Translations under genes and position numbers: made by a program
Part shown: piece after piece, positions 29,846-36,328 of the stretch
How positions within the stretch are numbered: the first letter of the stretch is position 1
Layout of the letters: every line of letters starts with the position of its first letter
Origin: an uncultured Spirochaetaceae bacterium
GTDB taxonomy: Bacteria > Spirochaetota > Spirochaetia > Sphaerochaetales > Sphaerochaetaceae
Direction of reading: 5' to 3'
Length of the DNA: 36,328 bases
Assembly (NCBI GenBank): GCA_947630635.1
Contig: CANRIJ010000002.1
Span: 1 to 36,328, forward strand
Notes under the pieces: model-generated
The model's database searches: none
What the model was told of the DNA's origin: nothing
The model's input: only the letters and a program-made list of their open reading frames with translations

Positions 29846-31363
29846 CTAGAGCGCAGTGGAGAAAAACTTGAAGAAGAAGCGAAGTATTCTCTTATGAACT
29901 GGCACATTCTTCACTTCTTCGATATTCATCTGGTGACTCAGCTCAAACGTCTTATCAAACTCCTTTTTCACCTTTGAGAGTATGGAAGAGTTATAGAAGA
30001 GCACCGAGAGCTCAAAGTGCAGGTAGAATGACCTATAGTCCAAATTGGTTGTTCCGATGCAGCACACCTCATCATCAACCAAGAACTCCTTCGAATGTAT
30101 GAAGCCCGGTGTGTACTCATATATCTTCACCCCTGCATTCAAAAGCTCCAGGTAATTGGATTGAGTTACCTCAAAGACGGATCTCTTATCTGGATAGTGC
30201 GGTGTTATTATCCTGACATCTACCCCGCTTAGGCTTGCGGTTCTCAGGGCCGTCATCATTGTGTCATCTGGGATGAGGTATGGCGTCGTTATCCAAATGT
30301 ATTTGGATGCATTGTTTATAAGCTGCAGATAGCCCTCTTCTGCACTTGAGTTTCTAGAAAACGGAGATGAGCCAAAGGGCTGAACATACCCGTCTGTCTT
30401 ATACTCTTTTAAAGGCACGAAATGAGTTAGCTCATCACTCTTTCCTGTCCAGCAATCCCAATTCATTAAAAAGAGCATCGTCAGATTCCAGCAAGCCGAG
30501 CCCCTGAGCTTTATAGCATCATCCTTCCAATGCCCAAATCTAATCTCGTCATTGAAGTACTCATCGGCGAGGTTTAGCCCTCCCGTGTAGCATATATCTC
30601 CATCGATTGAGAGTATCTTCCTGTGATCCCTGAAATTGAGTCTCGGATTGATATGAAGGTGAACCTTATTGAATGATATGGCATCGATACCCATCCTTTT
30701 GAGAGTATCAGCGTAATCAGAGGGAAGGACATTGATAGATCCCATATCATCGTAAATCACCCTAATATCAAGTCCCTCTCTGACCTTTCTCTTCAGAATC
30801 TCCAGTATTTGGTTCCACCTAGATCCCGGTGCAATGATGAAATACTCGATAAAAATAAACTTCTTGGCTCGATTGAGCTCTTCTATGAGATCCTCATAAA
30901 AATCCTCAGGATACTCAAAATACTCGCACTCAGTCCCGCCCCACGCCTTAAAGCCAGTTGTCTCTGTTATGAATCTTGCCTCTTTTATGAAGTCTCCGAA
31001 GATTTCCTGGCTCTCCTCAGTCTGAGCTATATTTGAGGGAATCTCTGGCACGCTCTTAATAAATGCCCTTAGCCTCTTACGCGAAAAACGCCCTATCTTC
31101 TTATTGCCAAAGAGTATGTAGAAGACACCTCCAAAGAATGGGAATATAACCAACAGGAACATCCACATAAGCTTATAGGGAGCCTTCTCATCTCGCGTCA
31201 TCAAGACAACGGCCATAACCATCGATAGAGCCATGAAAACTAGGTATATGCCCCTTGAGAAGGAGGCCCAGAAGACCAAATAGACAACAAGCCCAGCCTG
31301 AAGAGCAAAGAGGATGACAACCCAGAAGAGCCTAGATGAGAGTATTCTAATCAGCCTTTTCAT
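29846..31363 (-). CDS. cls: Cardiolipin synthase (phospholipase D superfamily)
   Basis: Two HKD motifs (NFRDHRKILSIDGDICYTGGLNLADEY; FIHSKEFLVDDEVCCIGTTNLDYRS) and two N-terminal TM segments. Confidence 0.92.
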   Translation of the reverse strand: MKRLIRILSSRLFWVVILFALQAGLVVYLVFWASFSRGIYLVFMALSMVMAVVLMTRDEKAPYKLMWMFLLVIFPFFGGVFYILFGNKKIGRFSRKRLRAFIKSVPEIPSNIAQTEESQEIFGDFIKEARFITETTGFKAWGGTECEYFEYPEDFYEDLIEELNRAKKFIFIEYFIIAPGSRWNQILEILKRKVREGLDIRVIYDDMGSINVLPSDYADTLKRMGIDAISFNKVHLHINPRLNFRDHRKILSIDGDICYTGGLNLADEYFNDEIRFGHWKDDAIKLRGSACWNLTMLFLMNWDCWTGKSDELTHFVPLKEYKTDGYVQPFGSSPFSRNSSAEEGYLQLINNASKYIWITTPYLIPDDTMMTALRTASLSGVDVRIITPHYPDKRSVFEVTQSNYLELLNAGVKIYEYTPGFIHSKEFLVDDEVCCIGTTNLDYRSFYLHFELSVLFYNSSILSKVKKEFDKTFELSHQMNIEEVKNVPVHKRILRFFFKFFSTAL

Positions 31364-31886
31364 AGTCCCTCATAGAGAATTCGCATCCGCAGTAGCTCTG
31401 TCTGTAAAGTCCTAACTCCCTTGAGAGCCTCACAGACTTCTCAAATCCGTTTTTCTTCTTGAAGTCTATCTCCTCAAAGCCATCAAAGCCTCTTCCGACA
31501 GAAAATATATTCTTGCTGTTTTTGAAGCGAGATACAGTAAGAGTTGTAGTAAAGAGACCAAGGCCCAAATCATGCATCTTCTCATTTGCCTTCTTGAGAT
31601 TATGCATAAAGCATCTCTTGCACCTCTCTCCGCCCTCTTTCTCGCCTTCAAATCCCTCTATATCTCTCTTCCATGACTCGTGGTCATAGCTATCCTTTAT
31701 TGCATCAAGGGCATAGTGCTCTGCCACTATCTTCAGATTGTCAAAGCGCTTGTTGTATTCCTCTTCGGAATTTATATTGTCATTTGAGTAGAAAAGCACT
31801 GGAGAATATCCCTCCTCTATGAGTCTCTCTATAGATGAAGTTGAACATGGTCCACAGCAGGCATGAAGAAGGATAGTCTTTCCCAT
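31347..31886 (-). CDS. queH: Epoxyqueuosine reductase QueH
   Basis: MGKTILLHACCGPCSTSSIERL; GGERCKRCFMHNL; YRQSYCGCEFS; ATG 31886 preferred to ORF-track start 31991. Confidence 0.88.
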   Translation of the reverse strand: MGKTILLHACCGPCSTSSIERLIEEGYSPVLFYSNDNINSEEEYNKRFDNLKIVAEHYALDAIKDSYDHESWKRDIEGFEGEKEGGERCKRCFMHNLKKANEKMHDLGLGLFTTTLTVSRFKNSKNIFSVGRGFDGFEEIDFKKKNGFEKSVRLSRELGLYRQSYCGCEFSMRDYEKAD

Positions 31887-31942
31887 AAAGCACTTAGATG
31901 GTATAACAAAAGAGTCATCGTTCTCAACGCAGGGAGAAAAAT

Positions 31943-32995
31943 TTGAGAAAATATAAATACATACCAGCCCTTGTATCATTTCTAGTCGCAATTGTGCTTT
32001 TTATGATTCGTCCAATACCAAGATGGATTGGCCTTATATTCATGGGCATTGGCCTCATTTTCCTGATCTATGCAGGCCATGGCTCAGTGTTATTTGCCAA
32101 GGCCAATAAGAGGCTGACAGAGAGAAAAGAGGGTTGGAAAGAGAGCGCTGCAGAACTATATAAGAAGGCATTAAACGCCGGTTTGCCACAGGAATTCGCA
32201 ATTTTGTCAGCAACAATGCTCATCCAATATGGCGACATGGAAAGAGGAAAAGAGGAGCTTGAGGCGCTCACAAAATCAAAGACAGCAAAGATAAGATCCA
32301 ACGCATACAACTCACTTGGCATGTACTACTGGGCAAAGAGAGACTTGGATAAGGCAATCAGCATGTCTCTAAAGGCAAAGGAAATCGGGCTAAAGGACAG
32401 GAACATATATATAAATCTAGGAACCTACTACCTCTATGTTGGGAAAATGCATGAATTCTCGCTTCTTTTAAAGGAGTGCTATACCTACTCACTTCAGAGC
32501 ACCCCCATCTTTGACCTTCATGCAGAGTATCTGATTATAGAGGGCGACTGGGAGAGGGCCGGAGGCTTTCTCAAGTCGATATTTGACAAAGAAAGGCCGG
32601 CCTATGTCGACCCATATCTCCACTTCGCGGTTGTATATTTGCACTATGGAAAGTGCGATGAGGCAATAAAAGTTCTCAAAGACGCAAAGAAAAACTGCAG
32701 CAGCAATAACACATCCCTATTAAAAGACGGAGTTCTTGATAGAATCATAAAGCTGCTTGAGGACGATGATACAAGATGGAGAGCCGCTATCGCCTTTGAC
32801 AGAGAAAGAGAGACTCTCTTTAGGGGTGAGATTCCCCCACTTGATGAGAGCCTTAGGGAGGTTCCTATCTTTCCCGAGCTTCCAAAGTTCAAAAAAGAGT
32901 CCATAAAACAGGAAGACATGGATGCAGTTGATGAAAATGACGTAAATACAAATATCACCGAAGATGATGAGAAGTGGCTCGAGAGACACTCTTAA
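31943..32995 (+). CDS. Membrane-anchored tetratricopeptide (TPR) protein
   Basis: Two N-terminal TM segments then TPR-like repeats (SNAYNSLGMYYWAKRDLDKAISMSLKAKEIGL); TTG start after AGGGAG. Confidence 0.7.
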   Translation: MRKYKYIPALVSFLVAIVLFMIRPIPRWIGLIFMGIGLIFLIYAGHGSVLFAKANKRLTERKEGWKESAAELYKKALNAGLPQEFAILSATMLIQYGDMERGKEELEALTKSKTAKIRSNAYNSLGMYYWAKRDLDKAISMSLKAKEIGLKDRNIYINLGTYYLYVGKMHEFSLLLKECYTYSLQSTPIFDLHAEYLIIEGDWERAGGFLKSIFDKERPAYVDPYLHFAVVYLHYGKCDEAIKVLKDAKKNCSSNNTSLLKDGVLDRIIKLLEDDDTRWRAAIAFDRERETLFRGEIPPLDESLREVPIFPELPKFKKESIKQEDMDAVDENDVNTNITEDDEKWLERHS

Positions 32996-35007
32996 AACTC
33001 GGAGGAGAAGAGCATAGAGGCTACAAATCTATTCTCATGCTCTGGTGTAAGCTCGTATCCTATCATAAATCTGAATGGAAGCCTTACTAGCCCAATGAGT
33101 GTGATATCGCACTTTATTCCAAGCCCAGTTGAGAGTCCTATCTTCATATCTGCAAATAGAACGTCTGCATAGAGAAATGCATCCAGCTTCTCAAACGACA
33201 GGAACTCCCCAAATGTCGGATTCTTATGAAATTCCCATCCAAGCCTATAGGATATATATGAAAGGGCATAATCTGACTTAGAGCTCAGCGCCTCTGCTCC
33301 AAAGCCTATAGTTGTTGAAAGGTACCCATCGGTATAGAAGAGGGGCACCTCCCCCTCTCTATTTCCTATTTTCAGCCTGCCGAATGCACCAAGCTGTGAG
33401 TAGAGCGACTTCGATCTTTCCATATAGAATCTCAGCGAGAGTGATAAATCGGTGAAATTCGAAGGATGAGAGAAGAGAATATCTCTTCCAGTGAGGATAT
33501 ATCCGGCCTCTCCCCTCAGAGTCACATAGTCAAATGCATACTCTCCCTTTGCTCTAAGAGTGACGAGAGCTGCGATGCTCTTATCATTATCGAAATCATG
33601 GAAATACTCCCAGCTTTGGTGAAGCGAAAGGCGATATTTATCTCGCTTTTTAAGGGCCATGTAATCAACAGACTCCTTCGCATAAAGAGAGGGAAGGAAT
33701 GTCTTTGTGTCAAATGGAATCTCAGCAAGGAGCTCAAGAGTGGCCCTTAGATTCTCCAGAAAATAGTATGACAGCGATATATCTCCGCCCCAGCCAGCAT
33801 TGGAATTCACAAGGTCCGATGTATTGAATATAAGCCCTCCGACTATCCCAAGCCCAAAGCCCTTATAGTCAAATGAGTAGTTGATTCCAAATAGGGTATT
33901 TGAAAGCAGGTAGTAGGGCGTATCCTCAAATGCCATGGTATCGAGTTTTAGATTGACTACATTAGAGGGGCTATTCATCTCGACTCTCTTGAAATAGCCA
34001 ATATTTCTAATAGTCTTATCTATTCTCTCCTGGAAAGAGGCAGAGTCCTCCGATACTCTCTCATTTGCCTTGTAAAGAGTCTTAAGCCTATCGCCCTCTT
34101 TTTTTGCGCTCTCATAGCCAATCTCTGCCATCTCCATGGCCTTATCAAAGGCCATAAAAGAGTACTTCTCCACATCGCATCGAATCCATATATAACCATC
34201 ATGCTCCTTAAGCTCCTCTGCAGCCTTCTGCCTCTTTCCGACATCGAAGGCAGAGTTGAGTATCGTAATGGTGTTTATCAGATTCATATCCGGATTATCA
34301 TAAAAGGCAGTGGAGATAATTATGTTGTCAGAGTACTTATAGGCAGCATTGATTGGAGCAAGGTTCACAACTCCTCCATCAATTAGAAGATGCCCCTTAT
34401 AGAGATATGGATCGAAATAGACAGGAATTGCAAAAGAGCCAACGAGAATGTCAGAGAATTTTCCCTCGGCGATTCTCACCTCCCTCTTTGTCACCAAATC
34501 GTCATTTACAACCATTATCGGGATAATCGTATCCTCGATTTTATAGTCATCTCCAACTACGTTCTCTATTAGCGCCTTATACCCGGTTGTATTTATCAAG
34601 CCACCGCCAATTGGAATTGTGATATCAAAGTAGGTAGATAGATCTCCTGCCTCCAAGAGATTCTCAATCTGCTGAGTCGATATACCTGCAGCGTAGAGCA
34701 TGCCAATTATGGATCCCATTGAATTCGCGACTATAAAATCAGGTACTACTCCAATCTCTTCTAGATACCTCAAAACGCCAATATGAGCACAGGCTCTGGC
34801 AGATCCTCCAGTGAGAACAAGCCCAATCGGCTCTCTTTCGCCCTTTGTCCTCTCATTTATCCTCTCAATAAACGAGTCTTCGCCATATGTAATTGGGATG
34901 TCACTTGAAAAGAGCTCATCCAAGAAGACATCATCCTTCTCTTGCTCTGAAAAAAGAGCCGAAATTAACACAGCTAGTATGAGTAGAAGTGCGACTATCC
35001 TCTTCAT
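32992..35007 (-). CDS. Patatin-like phospholipase with C-terminal outer-membrane barrel (type Vd/PlpD-like)
   Basis: Signal peptide; GLVLTGGSARACAHIGVL, ANSMGSIIG, LLIDGGVVN; C-terminal half with repeated amphipathic strands ending in MLFSSEF. Confidence 0.8.
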   Translation of the reverse strand: MKRIVALLLILAVLISALFSEQEKDDVFLDELFSSDIPITYGEDSFIERINERTKGEREPIGLVLTGGSARACAHIGVLRYLEEIGVVPDFIVANSMGSIIGMLYAAGISTQQIENLLEAGDLSTYFDITIPIGGGLINTTGYKALIENVVGDDYKIEDTIIPIMVVNDDLVTKREVRIAEGKFSDILVGSFAIPVYFDPYLYKGHLLIDGGVVNLAPINAAYKYSDNIIISTAFYDNPDMNLINTITILNSAFDVGKRQKAAEELKEHDGYIWIRCDVEKYSFMAFDKAMEMAEIGYESAKKEGDRLKTLYKANERVSEDSASFQERIDKTIRNIGYFKRVEMNSPSNVVNLKLDTMAFEDTPYYLLSNTLFGINYSFDYKGFGLGIVGGLIFNTSDLVNSNAGWGGDISLSYYFLENLRATLELLAEIPFDTKTFLPSLYAKESVDYMALKKRDKYRLSLHQSWEYFHDFDNDKSIAALVTLRAKGEYAFDYVTLRGEAGYILTGRDILFSHPSNFTDLSLSLRFYMERSKSLYSQLGAFGRLKIGNREGEVPLFYTDGYLSTTIGFGAEALSSKSDYALSYISYRLGWEFHKNPTFGEFLSFEKLDAFLYADVLFADMKIGLSTGLGIKCDITLIGLVRLPFRFMIGYELTPEHENRFVASMLFSSEF

Positions 35008-35068
35008 TTAAAATGCTCATTTTTAGGATAGAGCAAAGCAAAGGGGCCTTCAATAATAACACCCGAAT

Positions 35069-35097
35069 TTGACTAAATAAGTGCTTTGTTATATATT
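35069..35097 (+). promoter_or_regulatory. Promoter TTGACT-17-TATATT upstream of tRNA-Leu
   Basis: -35 35069-35074, -10 35092-35097, 17-bp spacer. Confidence 0.65.
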
Positions 35098-35105
35098 CTA
35101 ATTGT

Positions 35106-35142
35106 CCCATGGCTCGGCTTATGCGGGGTCATGGGCGTTTTT
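35106..35142 (+). promoter_or_regulatory. Hairpin plus T5 between promoter and tRNA (possible attenuator or sRNA terminator)
   Basis: CCCATG (35106-35111) pairs with CATGGG (35130-35135), inner CTCG/CGGG, then CG TTTTT. Confidence 0.35.
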
Positions 35143-35179
35143 GCTTGTTCGCTTGAACATGCTAAATTCTTACTAGTAT

Positions 35180-35263
35180 GCCGACATGGCGGAATTGGTA
35201 GACGCAGTAGACTCAAAATCTGCCGGGAGCAATCCCTTGTGAGTTCGATTCTCACTGTCGGTA
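35180..35263 (+). tRNA. tRNA-Leu (anticodon CAA)
   Basis: Acceptor GCCGACA/TGTCGGT+A; anticodon stem GTAGA/TCTGC with loop CTCAAAA; long variable arm GGGAGCAATCCC; T arm GTGAG-TTCGATT-CTCAC. Confidence 0.95.
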
Positions 35264-35271
35264 ATAGGAAA

Positions 35272-35739
35272 ATGCAAAAAACCAATGCAATGAGAATACT
35301 CGATAAGCTCTCAATCGAGTATGATACGGCAACCTACGAATACGATGAATCAAACCTAGATGCCAAGCATGCCGCAGAGAGCCTTGGCGTACCTGAGGAA
35401 AGAGTCTTTAAGACCATAGTCATGAAGTCCTCTGACAACCGAATCTTCGTATTCTGTCTCCCTAGCCTATTTGAAGTATCACTGAAAAAAGCAAGAAGCA
35501 TTACAGGAAGCAATTCTATAGAACCACTTAAGAGCGCAGATCTAAGAAAGTACACAGGCTATATCAGAGGTGGCTGCAGTCCTCTTGGAATGGTAAAGAA
35601 ATACCCAACCTACATATCAGAGCTTGCCATGCTTGAGGATAAAATCTATGTTTCTGCAGGCGAGAGAGGAATACAGCTTATCCTAAAGCCCGATGACCTT
35701 GTTAAGGCAGCAGAGGCTATCTACTCTGATTTCGTCTGA
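35272..35739 (+). CDS. ybaK: Cys-tRNA(Pro)/aminoacyl-tRNA deacylase, YbaK family
   Basis: ESLGVPEERVFKTIVMKSSDNRIFVFCLP; YIRGGCSPLGMVKKYPTYI; start after the tRNA, not ORF-track 35086. Confidence 0.88.
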   Translation: MQKTNAMRILDKLSIEYDTATYEYDESNLDAKHAAESLGVPEERVFKTIVMKSSDNRIFVFCLPSLFEVSLKKARSITGSNSIEPLKSADLRKYTGYIRGGCSPLGMVKKYPTYISELAMLEDKIYVSAGERGIQLILKPDDLVKAAEAIYSDFV

Positions 35740-36185
35740 TCCTCACTGATATCAAAGCTATCTGATTTTGTCTTCCTCTTACTAAATATCAAGAGCTTCC
35801 CAACCAAATAGTTGATTATACCTACTATCAAGGCAGCAATAAGCTTCATCAAAAGCGGAATCCAGTCAAGCACATCCACAGTTATATACATAAACAAGAC
35901 ATCAAAAATACCTGTAAGCGCCCTGCAAATAAAGAAGCCAGAACTCTCCTTTATAATCTGTGCCAGATTCCAGCCCTTAGACCTATATACAAATATCTTG
36001 TTTGTAAAAAAAGCAAAAACAAGAGTAATAAACCATGCCAAAAGAGTTGCAGGCACATTTTTTATATGAGCCTTTTCATAAAAGACCCAATAGCTTCCAG
36101 CATTTACAAATGTAGCAAGAGCACCAAAGACGCAATATACAAGAAAATCAGAGTATTTCTTTGCAGTATCTAGAAATCTGCCCAC
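35721..36185 (-). CDS. GtrA-family membrane protein
   Basis: Four TM segments; LVYCVFGALATFVNAGSYWVFYE...FFTNKIFVYRSKG; GTG start. Confidence 0.85.
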   Translation of the reverse strand: MGRFLDTAKKYSDFLVYCVFGALATFVNAGSYWVFYEKAHIKNVPATLLAWFITLVFAFFTNKIFVYRSKGWNLAQIIKESSGFFICRALTGIFDVLFMYITVDVLDWIPLLMKLIAALIVGIINYLVGKLLIFSKRKTKSDSFDISEDQTKSE

Positions 36186-36191
36186 TCCTTG

Positions 36192-36220
36192 AGTATAGAG
36201 AACTAATCAATTCATGGCAA
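36192..36220 (-). promoter_or_regulatory. Putative promoter TTGCCA-17-TATACT, 6 nt from GTG (36185)
   Basis: -35 rc(36215-36220), -10 rc(36192-36197). Confidence 0.5.
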
Positions 36221-36302
36221 TCAGACAAATTGAAAATCTTGTAACAATCTCATTTTTGGACAAAATTCAAAATTTTTCTGTATTAGCTATTAGGAGGCTT
36301 CT

Positions 36303-36328
36303 ATGGAAAAAATAGGAACCGTGAAAAA
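36303..36328 (+). CDS. Start of a CDS truncated by the window edge
   Basis: ATGGAAAAAATAGGAACCGTG preceded by TAGGAGG SD. Confidence 0.4.

Noticed and set aside
35086-35271. ORF-track N-terminal extension of ybaK
   Set aside because: Reads through the tRNA-Leu gene and upstream hairpins.
36262-36276. AAAATT-CAA-AATTTT inverted repeat near the right edge
   Set aside because: Pure A/T palindrome in an AT-rich promoter region; not distinctive.
1-36328. CRISPR arrays, insertion sequences, prophage or toxin-antitoxin modules
   Set aside because: Looked for repeats, transposases, integrases and paired small ORFs; none supported.

Overview
A compact bacterial cell-envelope locus, probably from a host-associated spirochaete (inferred from gene repertoire, not tested). 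Roughly positions 2400-22755 hold glycan or glycolipid genes: an LicC/PntC-like nucleotidyltransferase fused to a PLP aminotransferase, two LicD-type phosphotransferases, two Caps_synth-type glycosyltransferases (GTs), GT-D, GT14, GT28/MGDG-synthase-like, GT4 and GT2 enzymes, a Wzx-like flippase, an RND/MMPL exporter, an NAD-dependent epimerase and an outer-membrane barrel protein. Flanking genes include a YhhQ transporter, a PpiD/SurA-like chaperone, DUF2804, a DEAD-box helicase overlapping glf, a TrpR-family regulator, cardiolipin synthase, queH, a TPR protein, a patatin-barrel protein, tRNA-Leu(CAA), ybaK and gtrA. Main findings: (1) a recurring promoter arrangement (-35, 17-bp spacer, -10, then only 6-7 nt to an ATG/GTG with no Shine-Dalgarno (SD)) predicts leaderless mRNAs for many genes here; (2) the nucleotidyltransferase-aminotransferase fusion plus two LicDs suggests an amino-phosphonate or phospho-amine decoration pathway; (3) an HTH protein carries a Fic-like domain whose catalytic motif has been lost; (4) a GT2 gene is interrupted by one in-frame TAA; (5) a promoter-hairpin-U-tract unit lies upstream of tRNA-Leu-ybaK. 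All family calls come from reading motifs; no database search was run.
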